From positions 620,001-684,000 of the forward strand of contig NZ_JBHUJS010000002.1 in NCBI RefSeq assembly GCF_042683405.1: DNA of 64,000 nucleotides, read 5' to 3'. This DNA comes from Telluria sp042683405. GTDB taxonomy: Bacteria > Pseudomonadota > Gammaproteobacteria > Burkholderiales > Burkholderiaceae_D. The stretch's first letter is position 1; each line of letters opens with the position of its first letter. A program made the translations under genes and the position numbers. Below the pieces are notes generated by a model. The model did no database searches. It had not been told where the DNA came from and saw nothing but the letters and a program-made list of their open reading frames with translations. Below, piece by piece: positions 16,307 to 24,825 of the stretch.

Positions 16307-16312
16307 CAAGAA

Positions 16313-16342
16313 GGGGACGGTCGCGCATGTCGGGCCGTCCCC
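16313..16342. repeat. GGGGACGG...CCGTCCCC inverted repeat
   Basis: An 8-bp arm each side of a 14-nt loop, 7 bp after the stop of the head-GIN gene. It belongs to the GGGGAC/GTCCCC palindrome family spread over this window and may act as a weak terminator. Confidence 0.6.
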
Positions 16343-16377
16343 GGCTTATTGGTCGCGCAATACCACCCTCATACCTG

Positions 16378-16406
16378 TTGACAATCTGGTCCGGTCCACC
16401 TATAGT
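16378..16406 (+). promoter_or_regulatory. nag operon promoter with dre-like operator in the spacer
   Basis: TTGACA (16378-16383), 17-bp spacer, TATAGT (16401-16406): a near-perfect sigma-70 promoter 33 bp before the kinase ATG. The spacer contains TCTGGTCCGGTCCACC (16385-16400), which agrees at 11 of 16 positions with the dre site (ACTGGTCTAGACCACT) bound by DasR/NagR-type GntR regulators of GlcNAc genes. A GntR/HutC protein is encoded as the operon's second gene, so autoregulated repression relieved by an amino-sugar phosphate is the likely control (inference). Confidence 0.75.
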
Positions 16407-16439
16407 CGGGAGCACTTCCTGTAGCGGACCACTTCATCC

Positions 16440-17312
16440 ATGATTGAGTACCTCATTGGCGCCGATGGCGGCGGCACCGGCACGCGCGTGCGGCTGGCGC
16501 GCCCCGACGGCGCCGAACTCGCGCTGGGCACGGCGGGACCTTCCGGCCTGTCGCTCGGTATCGCCAGCGCCTGGGCCGCTGTCAATTCGGCCATCGACGC
16601 GGCGTTCGCCGCAGCCAATGTGCAACGCCCGGACAACGCGGCCATCGCAGTCGGCGCAGGCCTGGCCGGCGTGCACAACAAACAGCAGGCCGAAGCCTTC
16701 ACCGCAGCCAATCCTGGCTTTGCCCGCCTCCTGCTCGAAACCGATGCCTTCACCACCCTGCTCGGCGCCCATGGCGGCAAGCCGGGCGCGATCGTGGCGG
16801 TCGGCACCGGCAGCGTGGGCGAAGTCCTGCTGCCGACCGGCGAGCGGCGCGAGGTCGGCGGCTGGGGATTCCCCGCCGGCGACGAAGCGGGCGGCTGCTG
16901 GCTCGGCCTCAAGGCGGTCGGACACATCGAGCAGGTATTGGACTGCCGCCAGCCGGCGTCCGCATTTGCCAGCGAACTGATTGAAGCATGCGGCGGCGGC
17001 CGCGACGGCCTGTTCGCCTGGCTCGCCGCAGCCAACCAGACCGCCTACGCACGCCTGGCGCCGATCGTGATCGCGCACGGCGCCAGCGACGACGTGGCGC
17101 ACGCCATGCTGCGCGACGCCGGCCGCGAGGTGGAACGCATGGCGCACGCGCTGGATCCGTCGGCCGCGCTGCCGCTGGCCCTGTGCGGCGGCCTTGGCGA
17201 GGCGCTGCGGCCATACCTGTCGCCCGCTTTCGCCGCGCGCGCCCGCGCGCCGCAGGGCGATTCCGCCTTTGGCGCGCTGTGCCTGGTGCGCCAGGCCATG
17301 GAGGAATGCTGA
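16440..17312 (+). CDS. N-acetylglucosamine kinase (BadF/BadG family)
   Basis: 290 aa, cytoplasmic sugar kinase of the ASKHA fold. Phosphate-1 loop IGADGGGTGTRVRLA near residue 6, a second phosphate motif VGTGSVGEVL, and GGWGFPAGDEAGGCWLG, a block typical of the BadF/BadG group that includes GlcNAc and GlcN kinases. It phosphorylates GlcNAc (or GlcN) taken up or recycled from the wall, feeding NagA and the deaminase downstream. First gene of the operon; its stop overlaps the regulator's ATG (TGATG). Glucosamine rather than GlcNAc specificity cannot be excluded. Confidence 0.85.
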   Translation: MIEYLIGADGGGTGTRVRLARPDGAELALGTAGPSGLSLGIASAWAAVNSAIDAAFAAANVQRPDNAAIAVGAGLAGVHNKQQAEAFTAANPGFARLLLETDAFTTLLGAHGGKPGAIVAVGTGSVGEVLLPTGERREVGGWGFPAGDEAGGCWLGLKAVGHIEQVLDCRQPASAFASELIEACGGGRDGLFAWLAAANQTAYARLAPIVIAHGASDDVAHAMLRDAGREVERMAHALDPSAALPLALCGGLGEALRPYLSPAFAARARAPQGDSAFGALCLVRQAMEEC

Positions 17313-18043
17313 TGGAAGCCCTGACCAGTTTCAAGCCCGACACCGGCAGCGTCACGCCGCTGTATGTGCAGCTTGCCAACCGTATCGCGGAAGGCATCGC
17401 GGCCGGCGAGTGGCGCCCGAACGAAGCGCTGCCGTCCGAGCGGACGCTGTGCGAGATGCTGTCGATCTCGCGCGTCACCGCGCGCAAGGCCATCGATGTA
17501 CTGTGCGACCGCGGCATGCTGACGCGCCGCCACGGTTCCGGCACCTACATCACGCCCAAGCTGGAACAGCCGCTCTCGCGCCTGTCGGGCTTTTCCGAAG
17601 AACTCAGCCTGCGCGGCTTTTCGGCCGGCTCGCGCTGGCTGGAGCGCTCCAGCGGCGTGGCCCAGCCGTCCGAGCTGCTGGCGCTGGGCCTGTCGCCCAA
17701 CACGCCGGTGGCACGCCTGAAGCGCCTGCGCACCGCCGACAATGTGGTGATGGCGATCGAATACAGCGTGATCCCGTCGGCGCACATGCCCGACCCGCGC
17801 GCGGTGGACGATTCGCTGTACGGCTACCTGGAAGCGCGCGGCTCGGTGCCGGTGCGCGCGCTGCAGCACATCAAGGCGGTCAACGCGACCGAGGAACAGG
17901 CGCGCCTCGCGGGCCTGGAACCCGGCGCCGCCATGCTGCACATTACGCGCGTGAGCTACCTGGAAAGCGGCGCGCCAGTGGAACTGACCCACTCGTACTG
18001 CCGCAGCGATTATTACGAATTCGTGGCGGAGTCGCGTCGATGA
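17312..18043 (+). CDS. GntR/HutC family regulator of the nag operon
   Basis: 243 aa. N-terminal GntR winged helix (PLYVQLANRIAEGIAAGEWRPNEALPSERTLCEMLSISRVTARKAIDVLCDRGMLTRRHGSGTYI) and a C-terminal UTRA effector domain (LERSSGVAQPSELLALGLSPNTPVARLKRLRTAD...). This is the HutC subfamily of DasR, NagR/YvoA and PhnF; effectors of NagR/DasR are GlcN-6-P or GlcNAc-6-P. The start at 17312 uses GAGGA at 17301-17305. Position within the operon and the dre-like site at 16385 make it the local autoregulated repressor. Confidence 0.9.
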   Translation: MEALTSFKPDTGSVTPLYVQLANRIAEGIAAGEWRPNEALPSERTLCEMLSISRVTARKAIDVLCDRGMLTRRHGSGTYITPKLEQPLSRLSGFSEELSLRGFSAGSRWLERSSGVAQPSELLALGLSPNTPVARLKRLRTADNVVMAIEYSVIPSAHMPDPRAVDDSLYGYLEARGSVPVRALQHIKAVNATEEQARLAGLEPGAAMLHITRVSYLESGAPVELTHSYCRSDYYEFVAESRR

Positions 18044-19152
18044 AGCAAACCATCCAAGGCAATATCCTCACCCCCGACGGCTGGATCGCCGGCGCCCTGC
18101 ACTGCGACGGCGTGATCGAGCGCATCGAAGGCCAGTCCGCCGATCCGCAGTCGAACGGCCTCGATTACGTGATTCCCGGCTTCGTCGACCTGCACGTGCA
18201 CGGCGCAGGCGGACGCGACATCATGCAGGGCGCCGACGCCCCGGACGTGGTCGCGGCGATGCACGCGAAGCACGGCACGACCAGCCTGCTGGCCACCACC
18301 ATGACCGCGCCGCCGCAGGACATCGTCTCCGCGCTGGACGCCGTGGGCGCAGCCATGAAGGCGCCGCGCCCGGGCGCCGCGCGCATCCTCGGCGTGCACC
18401 TCGAAGGGCCGTACATCAATCCCGGCAAGCTCGGAGCGCAACCGGCATTCGCGCGCGAAGCGACGATGGCCGAAGTGATGGAGCTGGACCGCCACGCACC
18501 GCTGCGGCTGATCACGGTGGCGCCCGAAATGCCCGGGCACCTGGAACTGGTAAAGGCCATCGCCGCCGCCGGCATCCGCGTGCAGATCGGCCATACCACC
18601 GGCAGCTACGAGGACGGCGTGGCCGCACTGGAGCACGGCGCGGCCGGCTTCACGCACCTGTTCAATGCCATGAGCGCCCTGCACCACCGCGAGCCCGGCA
18701 TGGTCGGCGCCGCACTGGCCCACGCGCAGTTCGCCGAGGTGATCCCCGACCTGCTGCACGTGCATCCGGGCGCGATCAAGGCGGCGCTGCGCGCGATCCC
18801 GCACCTGTACTGCGTCACCGATTCCACCGCCGCGACCGGCATGCCGGACGGCGACTACATGCTGGGCCGCCAGGTGGTCCACAAGTGCATGGGCGGGGTG
18901 CGCCTGCCCGACGGCACCCTGGCCGGCAGCACGCTGACCATGGACCAGGCGCTGCGCAACCTGGTCGGCATCGGCCTGGACCTGGCCGACGCGTCGCGCC
19001 GGGTCTCCACCTATGCGGCCGACTATCTCGGCGAGGCCGGCATCGGCCGCCTCGCTTCCGGCGCCCGTGCCGACGTGGTCGTGCTGGGTCGCGACCTGCA
19101 AATCAAATCTGTCTTTATCGAAGGAGTGCCGTGTGACCTCAATGATGCTTAA
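18040..19152 (+). CDS. nagA: N-acetylglucosamine-6-phosphate deacetylase
   Basis: 370-aa amidohydrolase that converts GlcNAc-6-P to GlcN-6-P plus acetate. Metal-site motifs: DLHVHGAGGRD (HxH), HLEGPY, the two histidines of QIGHTTG and THLFNAMS, and the catalytic Asp of VTDSTAATG. Length is right for NagA. ATG overlaps the regulator's TGA by 4 nt (ATGA), and the 3' end overlaps the next gene by 20 nt. Confidence 0.95.
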   Translation: MKQTIQGNILTPDGWIAGALHCDGVIERIEGQSADPQSNGLDYVIPGFVDLHVHGAGGRDIMQGADAPDVVAAMHAKHGTTSLLATTMTAPPQDIVSALDAVGAAMKAPRPGAARILGVHLEGPYINPGKLGAQPAFAREATMAEVMELDRHAPLRLITVAPEMPGHLELVKAIAAAGIRVQIGHTTGSYEDGVAALEHGAAGFTHLFNAMSALHHREPGMVGAALAHAQFAEVIPDLLHVHPGAIKAALRAIPHLYCVTDSTAATGMPDGDYMLGRQVVHKCMGGVRLPDGTLAGSTLTMDQALRNLVGIGLDLADASRRVSTYAADYLGEAGIGRLASGARADVVVLGRDLQIKSVFIEGVPCDLNDA

Positions 19153-20155
19153 GGAGGCGCTTTCTGCCGCCGATTGTGTGGCTGGCCAGCTGGCCCAGGA
19201 CGGCGACCGCTACGCGGAACTTGGACGCGTGCTGCGTTCCACCAGTATCGACACCGCGCTGACGATCGCGCGCGGCAGCTCGGACCACGCGTCGAGCTAT
19301 TGCGCCTACCTGACCATGGCGCGCATGGGCCGCATCGTCGCCTCGCTGCCGATGTCGCTCGTCACGCTGCACAAGGCGCCGCTGGTCACGCGCAACACGC
19401 TCACCATCGCGATCTCGCAATCGGGCCAGAGCCCGGACGTGGTCGAGCCGACCCGCTACTTCCGCGAGGGCGGCGCCACCACGGTGGCGCTGGTCAACGA
19501 CACCACCTCGCCGCTGGCGCAGGCCGCCGAGTGGACCATGCCGCTCCACGCCGGCAAGGAACAGAGCGTGGCCGCGACCAAGAGCTTCATCGCCAGCCTG
19601 GTGGCGGGCGCGCGCCTGGTCGCCAACTGGCAGGACGACGCGGAACTCAAGGACGGCCTGGCCGCCCTGCCGGACGCGCTGCGCGTTGCGGCCGGCGCGG
19701 ACTGGTCGGCGGCGCTGGACGTGCTCACGCCGGCCCGCAACATCATGGTGGTCGGCCGCGGCATCAGCTTCCCGGTCGCGCTGGAAGCGGGCCTGAAGTT
19801 CAAGGAGACTTCCGCCCTGCAGGCCGAGGCCTTCAGCGGCGCGGAAATCAAGCACGGCCCGATGGCCCTGATCGAGGAAGGCTACCCGCTGCTGATCTTC
19901 GCCACCCGCGGCCCGGCCCAGGCCGGCCTGGTCGAACTGGCCGGCTTCATGCGCGAACGCGGCGCCCGCGTGCTGCTGGCGGCGCCCGCCGACATCGCCG
20001 GGCGCGACCTGACGCTGCCGGTGGCCTCCACGCCCGACCTCGACCCGATCGTCGCGATCCAGGCCTTCTATGTGATGGCCGCCAAGCTGGCCGAAGCGCG
20101 CGGCATGGACCCGGACCGCCCGCGCCACCTGTCCAAAGTCACCAAGACCAATTAA
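19133..20155 (+). CDS. SIS-domain glucosamine-6-phosphate deaminase (NagB-II type)
   Basis: 340 aa, two SIS domains and no glutaminase domain, so it is the deaminase/isomerase half of a GlmS-like enzyme (NagB-II/AgaS type) converting GlcN-6-P to fructose-6-P and ammonia. Sugar-phosphate loops: ARGSSDHAS, ISQSGQSPDVV, and AEAFSGAEIKHGPMALIEEG, the block shared with the GlmS isomerase domain. The start is GTG at 19133, 6 nt after AAGGAG; the first in-frame ATG is 3 codons later. It lies in the nag operon, where a hexameric NagB is absent. Confidence 0.88.
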   Translation: MTSMMLKEALSAADCVAGQLAQDGDRYAELGRVLRSTSIDTALTIARGSSDHASSYCAYLTMARMGRIVASLPMSLVTLHKAPLVTRNTLTIAISQSGQSPDVVEPTRYFREGGATTVALVNDTTSPLAQAAEWTMPLHAGKEQSVAATKSFIASLVAGARLVANWQDDAELKDGLAALPDALRVAAGADWSAALDVLTPARNIMVVGRGISFPVALEAGLKFKETSALQAEAFSGAEIKHGPMALIEEGYPLLIFATRGPAQAGLVELAGFMRERGARVLLAAPADIAGRDLTLPVASTPDLDPIVAIQAFYVMAAKLAEARGMDPDRPRHLSKVTKTN

Positions 20156-20168
20156 TTCCCCAGTACCG

Positions 20169-21647
20169 ATGACTCCATCCCGCATCCTGGCCGGGCAGCT
20201 GATCATGATCCGCTTCCCCGGCACCGAGCTTGACGAGGCCACGGCCGCCTTCCTGCGCGATAACGCCGTGCGCGCCGTATGCCTGTTCCGGCAGAACATG
20301 AAGGACCCGGAGCAGCTGTCGCGCCTGACCGCGCAGCTGCGCGAAGTGATGGGCCCGAACGCCCTGATCGCGCTGGACCAGGAAGGCGGCGCCGTGGTGC
20401 GCGCCACCTGGGTTCCCCCGCCGCCGGCTGCGATGGCGCTGGGCGCGGTGGGCGACGAATCGCTGGCCCGCCGCACCGGCGCGGCGGTTGCACGGGCGGT
20501 GCGTTCGCTCGGCTTCAACTGGAACTTCGCTCCGGTGCTGGACCTGAACAACAACCCGCACAACCCGGTCATCGCCGAGCGCTCCTTCGGCGCCGATCCG
20601 GAGCAGGCATCGAAGCTCGCGCTGGCGTGGATGGAAGGCAGCGAGGCCGAAGGCGTGGCCTGCTGCGTCAAGCACTTCCCCGGCCACGGCGACACCAGCG
20701 TCGACTCGCACCGCGCGCTGCCCACCGTGGACAAGCCGCTCGACGAGCTGCGCAAGTTCGAGCTGGCGCCGTTCCGCGCCGCGGCGCCCACGGCGGCCGC
20801 CATGATGACCGCCCACATCATCTACCCGCAGGTGGACCCCGACCATCCGGCCACCATGTCGCGCCGCATCCTGCATGGGCTGCTGCGCGAGGAATTCGGC
20901 TTCCGCGGCGCGATCATCACCGACGGCATGGACATGCTGGCGATCGCCTCCCACTACGGCGTGGGCAATGCCGCGGTGCGCGCCCTGCAGGCCGGCGCCG
21001 ACATGGTGATGGCGCTCGGCACCCCTGAAACCCAGAACGAGACGCTGGATGCGATCGCCGCTGCGATCGACAACGGCACCCTCGACAGCGAAGAGGTCAA
21101 CGCCAGCATCGCGCGCATGTCCCAGCTGGCGCAGCGCTACCCGTGCGGCGCGCCGCCCTACATGACCGACAGCGCCGACCGCGAAACGATGAAGGAAGGC
21201 TGGCGCCGTGCCCTCACGCTGCGCGGCCGCGCGGCCCGTCCGCCGGCCGGCGCCAGGGTGCGCCTGGTGGCGCGCCAGGATGCGGCCAGCGATGGCGTCT
21301 CGGAAGCGGCAGTGCCGGCCGCGCGCATCGCCGAATCGCTGGGCCGCCTGTACCCGGTGGAACTGGTCACCTATGCGGACGCCGAGTCGTTCGACTGGTC
21401 CTCGCTGCCGCGCGACGGCAGCTTCACCATGCTGGCCTCCACCTCGCGCCTGCGCTATGGCGAGCGCGCCCGCGCCACCTGGAAGCCGGACCTGCACCTG
21501 TGCCTGTGGAACCCGTACCAGGCGCTCGACTTCGACGCCCCGGCCCTGATGACCTACGGCTATGCCGCGCCCGCACTGGACGCGGTGAATGCCTGGCTGT
21601 CCGGCGAACTGGAGGCCAAAGGCAAGGTTCCGGTGCCCGGTTTCTGA
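20169..21647 (+). CDS. nagZ: GH3 beta-N-acetylhexosaminidase (NagZ-like)
   Basis: 492 aa. The NagZ hallmark KHFPGHGDT-x2-DSH is at residues 168-181, including the acid/base His-Asp loop, and the nucleophile Asp252 lies in IITDGMDM. NagZ removes GlcNAc from cytosolic muropeptides or chitin fragments; no signal peptide is present, so it acts inside. It is longer than E. coli NagZ (about 340 aa): residues beyond about 340 form an extra C-terminal domain (ARVRLVARQDAAS...), as in some two-domain GH3 enzymes. Last gene of the operon. Confidence 0.9.
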   Translation: MTPSRILAGQLIMIRFPGTELDEATAAFLRDNAVRAVCLFRQNMKDPEQLSRLTAQLREVMGPNALIALDQEGGAVVRATWVPPPPAAMALGAVGDESLARRTGAAVARAVRSLGFNWNFAPVLDLNNNPHNPVIAERSFGADPEQASKLALAWMEGSEAEGVACCVKHFPGHGDTSVDSHRALPTVDKPLDELRKFELAPFRAAAPTAAAMMTAHIIYPQVDPDHPATMSRRILHGLLREEFGFRGAIITDGMDMLAIASHYGVGNAAVRALQAGADMVMALGTPETQNETLDAIAAAIDNGTLDSEEVNASIARMSQLAQRYPCGAPPYMTDSADRETMKEGWRRALTLRGRAARPPAGARVRLVARQDAASDGVSEAAVPAARIAESLGRLYPVELVTYADAESFDWSSLPRDGSFTMLASTSRLRYGERARATWKPDLHLCLWNPYQALDFDAPALMTYGYAAPALDAVNAWLSGELEAKGKVPVPGF

Positions 21648-21798
21648 GCCGTGCATACTCACAAATGGACACAAAATCGGCAACTTACTGCCGGGTTTGT
21701 GTGACAATATCGCGTTTCCCGAATATCAGGGGTGTCCGCGCCCACTGCCAGGCAGCAGGAGCGGACGGTCGTCTTCGTATAACTTAAGGATCTTCACA

Positions 21799-23094
21799 AT
21801 GTCCAATTTCCGTCTCGCCCGTATCAGCCTGCTGCTGGCCGCTATCGGCCTTTCCGCCGTCCCAGCCGTGCATGCGCAGGACAAGCCAGCCGACGCAAAA
21901 GCTGAAGCGCCGAAAGACGCGGTCCGTCCGGAACTGCACAAGCTGCTGGACCCGAAAGTGGTGCAGCCCCTGATGACGGCCAAGAACTACGCCGAAATCA
22001 AGAAGCTGATCGACCAGGCCGACGCTTTCCCGAACAAGAACCCGTACGAGACGTACGTGATCGACCGCATGAAGCTGGCGCACGCCTCCTCGACCGGCAA
22101 CGACGCCGAAGCGATCGCCGCCCTCGAGCGCGTGACCGCGTCCGGCCGCCTGGACAAGAAAGAGCAGGAAACCTTCCTGCAGGCGCTGGGCAACTACTAC
22201 TTCAACGGCAAGGACTATCCGAAAGCCATCGCGACCTACCAGCGCTTCGGCACCGAGACCGGCAAGCCGGAAGTCGTGCGCACCGCACTGATCCGCGCGC
22301 ACTACCTGAGCGGCGACTACGCCACCACGGTCAAGATGATGGGCGAAGACCTGGACGCAATGGCCAAGGCGGGCAAGGTTCCGTCGGAAGAAGACCTGCG
22401 CCTGTACGCCAGCTCGGCGAACAAGGTCAAGGACAACGCGTCCTACGTAAAGGGCCTGGAGTTGCTGGTCACGCACTACCCGTCCGACGAGCTGTGGGCC
22501 GACCTGCTGGGCCGCCTGCAATCGCGCCAGTCGTACGACCTGCGCCTGCAGGCCGACCTGTACCGCCTGCTGAACAGCGTATCGGCAACCATGGGCTCGG
22601 ACGAGTACGTGGAACTGGCCGAGCTTGACCTGGCCGCCGGCATCCCGACCGAAGCGAAGACCGTGGTGGACGCAGGCTTCAAAGCCGGCATCCTGGGCAC
22701 CGGCCCGCAGGCAGCCAACCACAAGAAGCTGCGCGACCGCGCCAACAAGGGCGCCGCCGACGACGCCAAGAACATCGCTTCGGGCGAAGCCGGCGCGCAC
22801 AAGAACAAGGACGGTATCGGCCTGGTCAACCTGGGCTACGCCTATGTCACCATGGGCCAGTTCGACAAGGGTATCGACCTGATCCAGAAGGGTATCGCCA
22901 AGGGCACCCGCCGCCAGGAAGACGCCAAGCTGCGCCTGGGCATCGCCTACCTGAAGGCAGGCCGCAAGGATGAAGCGATCAAGGCATTCGAGTCGGTCAA
23001 GGGCGACCAGAACCTGAACGACCTGGCACGCTACTGGATCCTCCATGCCAAGCGTCCAGCCGGTGCTGCCGCACCTGCCGCCGGCGCTGAATAA
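21799..23094 (+). CDS. exported tetratricopeptide-repeat protein
   Basis: 431 aa. A signal peptide ends AVHAQ, followed by a Lys/Ala-rich linker and helical repeats: ETFLQALGNYYFNGKDYPKAIATYQRF near residue 125, and GLVNLGYAYVTMGQFDKGIDLIQKGI plus DAKLRLGIAYLKAGRKDEAIKAFESV in the last 90 residues fit the TPR consensus. Likely a periplasmic scaffold; partner unknown. AAGGA (21786-21790) lies 8 nt before the ATG. A strong terminator follows. Same strand as the nag operon but 150 bp away, so separate. Confidence 0.8.
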   Translation: MSNFRLARISLLLAAIGLSAVPAVHAQDKPADAKAEAPKDAVRPELHKLLDPKVVQPLMTAKNYAEIKKLIDQADAFPNKNPYETYVIDRMKLAHASSTGNDAEAIAALERVTASGRLDKKEQETFLQALGNYYFNGKDYPKAIATYQRFGTETGKPEVVRTALIRAHYLSGDYATTVKMMGEDLDAMAKAGKVPSEEDLRLYASSANKVKDNASYVKGLELLVTHYPSDELWADLLGRLQSRQSYDLRLQADLYRLLNSVSATMGSDEYVELAELDLAAGIPTEAKTVVDAGFKAGILGTGPQAANHKKLRDRANKGAADDAKNIASGEAGAHKNKDGIGLVNLGYAYVTMGQFDKGIDLIQKGIAKGTRRQEDAKLRLGIAYLKAGRKDEAIKAFESVKGDQNLNDLARYWILHAKRPAGAAAPAAGAE

Positions 23095-23113
23095 GCCGCC
23101 GCGCTGACGCGCG

Positions 23114-23148
23114 AAAAGGCCGGGAACCGCAAGGTCCCCGGCCTTTTT
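23114..23148 (+). terminator. Rho-independent terminator
   Basis: AAAAGGCCGGG (23114-23124) pairs with CCCGGCCTTTT (23137-23147), with an inner ACC/GGT pair; T5 tail. Confidence 0.9.
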
Positions 23149-23221
23149 ACTTTGTGTTAGGTAACGAACATCCCGGCGGGAAATTACCAAACATAATCGT
23201 TTCACCCAACAGGAGGAAACG

Positions 23222-23917
23222 ATGCCAGCCGCAAGTGAACGTCCAGTACAGCCGCAAGCCTGCCCAGATTATTTCCCATTTGTCGAACCACGCTATGGCG
23301 CCCAGGCGCTCCGCCAGCGCGAACGCGGCACCGGTCCGCGCGTACTGGTGATCGACTGTGCCTGCGGCGACGAAGGGCGCGGGATGGCGGCGCTGGCACG
23401 CGACCTGTTGCGCCGCGAGGGCGTGCAGGCGACGGTCCTGCGGCTCGGCAGCACGCCAGAGTCCACGGCGGCGCTGGTGCGCAGCTGGGTGTCGGCGCAT
23501 GGAGTGCTGATCTGCACCCCGGCCTCCGGACTGGAACCGGGCGGCACGCTGGCGCAGGCGATCGACCGGCTCGACTGCAGCGCCGGCCTGTCACGCTTCC
23601 CCGACTACCTGGCCGACCGCGTGTACGGCATCGCCGTGTGCGGCAATACCCTGCTGGCGGAAGGCACGCGCCGTGCGCTGGCCGGGCGGCTCGACAGGAT
23701 GGGATTGGTGGACAGCAGCAGCTTTGCGCAACTGGACCGGCATGCCGGCTACTACGAGCCGGCGCTGGCGGCGGAAACGGTGTGCGCCGACACCGTAGGC
23801 TTCGCCGAACAGGTGGAAAACGTGGCGCTGGCGGTATGCCGCGGCGTGCGCGACCTGCGCGCCGGACGCCTGCCGCGGCTGTGCCGCCCGCATCGCGCCC
23901 ACCACTTCAGCGCCTGA
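23222..23917 (+). CDS. flavodoxin-fold protein, possible NADPH-dependent FMN reductase relative
   Basis: 231 aa. The order of strands and helices (RVLVIDCACGDEGRGMAALARDLLRREGVQATVLRL, then a HGVLICTP strand) is that of NADPH-dependent FMN reductases/flavodoxin-like proteins, which bind FMN at the first strand-loop-helix. The loop lacks the usual S-x-R/T-S-x-T phosphate motif, having CACGDEGRG instead, so FMN binding is doubtful. Seven Cys residues are unusually many. AGGAGGAAAC gives an excellent ribosome-binding site. Single gene, convergent with the SDR gene across a GC-rich hairpin. Confidence 0.5.
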   Translation: MPAASERPVQPQACPDYFPFVEPRYGAQALRQRERGTGPRVLVIDCACGDEGRGMAALARDLLRREGVQATVLRLGSTPESTAALVRSWVSAHGVLICTPASGLEPGGTLAQAIDRLDCSAGLSRFPDYLADRVYGIAVCGNTLLAEGTRRALAGRLDRMGLVDSSSFAQLDRHAGYYEPALAAETVCADTVGFAEQVENVALAVCRGVRDLRAGRLPRLCRPHRAHHFSA

Positions 23918-23922
23918 ACCGC

Positions 23923-23944
23923 CGTCCCCGCGAACGCGGGGACG
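23923..23944. repeat. inverted repeat in convergent gap
   Basis: CGTCCCCGC-GAAC-GCGGGGACG, a perfect 9-bp stem without T-run between two convergent genes; possibly a weak bidirectional terminator. Confidence 0.6.
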
Positions 23945-23950
23945 ACTTGA

Positions 23951-24733
23951 TCAGATGGCGGTCAGCCCGCCATCGATCGCCAGCTGGTGCCCCGTCACGA
24001 ACGAGGCATGCTCCGAACACAGCCACAGCACCGCATTCGCCACATCCCGCGTCTCCGCGAAGCGTCCCGCCGGGTGCCGCTTCAGCAGTTCCTGCGCGCG
24101 CTGCGGATCGCGTTCGAGCGCGCGCGCCATCGATGGCGTGCGCACCGTGCCCGGGCACACGCTGTTGATGCGGATGCCCGCCCCGGCGTACTCGAGCGCG
24201 GCGCTGCGCGTCATGCCAACCACCGCATGCTTGCTGGCCGCGACCAGGGCCTGCCCCGGTGCGCCCACCAGCGCCATGGCCGACGCGGAATTGACGATCG
24301 CCCCGCCGCCCTCCTGGCGCAGCATCTGGCGCAACTGGTACTTCATGCACAGCCAGGTCCCTTTTACGTTGAGCGTCATGATGCGGTCGAACGCTTCTTC
24401 GTCCGACTCGGACAGCGCGCCGGGCTCGTCCTCGATCCCGGCATTGTTGAACGCAAAATCCAGCCGCCCGTAGGTGGACACCGCCTTGTCGACCAGCGCT
24501 TCGACGTCCTGTGCACGGGTCACGTCCGAGCGGACGAACAGCGCCTTGCCGCCCTGCTCGACGATCATTGCCGCGCTGGCGTGGCCGCCATCGACATTGG
24601 TATCGGCGATCACCACCACCGCCCCGGCGGCGCCGAAGGCGAGCGCAGTGGCGCGGCCGATCCCGGCCGACCCGCCTGTGACGAGGGCGACCTTGCCCTC
24701 AAAGGAAAAGCTGTGTTGCCTGGTTTTGATCAT
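23951..24733 (-). CDS. SDR family oxidoreductase with the catalytic Tyr replaced by Val
   Basis: 260 aa, classical short-chain dehydrogenase length. The cofactor loop TGGSAGIG (residues 19-26), an Asp after beta-2 (IADTNVDGG) favouring NAD(H), NNAGIEDEPG, and a Ser-rich strand (NSASAMALVG) are present. At the YxxxK site the sequence reads VAASK (Val164, Lys168), so the catalytic Tyr is missing although flanking residues (SKHAVVGMTRSAALEYA) are intact. PG motif VCPGTVRTP follows. It may be a non-catalytic or altered SDR. The ribosome-binding site is AGGATG. Monocistronic. Confidence 0.88.
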   Translation of the reverse strand: MIKTRQHSFSFEGKVALVTGGSAGIGRATALAFGAAGAVVVIADTNVDGGHASAAMIVEQGGKALFVRSDVTRAQDVEALVDKAVSTYGRLDFAFNNAGIEDEPGALSESDEEAFDRIMTLNVKGTWLCMKYQLRQMLRQEGGGAIVNSASAMALVGAPGQALVAASKHAVVGMTRSAALEYAGAGIRINSVCPGTVRTPSMARALERDPQRAQELLKRHPAGRFAETRDVANAVLWLCSEHASFVTGHQLAIDGGLTAI

Positions 24734-24825
24734 GCGACATCCTGTTTCTTGTTATTCGTGAGGCCATGCATATTGCCAGCATAACCGTCATGATGCCGTG
24801 AATCAACAAATTGAAGCGGGATGTG

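Noticed and set aside
14999..16309. 436-codon minus-strand frame with Ala/Arg/His repeats
   Set aside because: It mirrors the tandem repeats of the head-GIN gene; the plus-strand frame has a signal peptide and a known domain.
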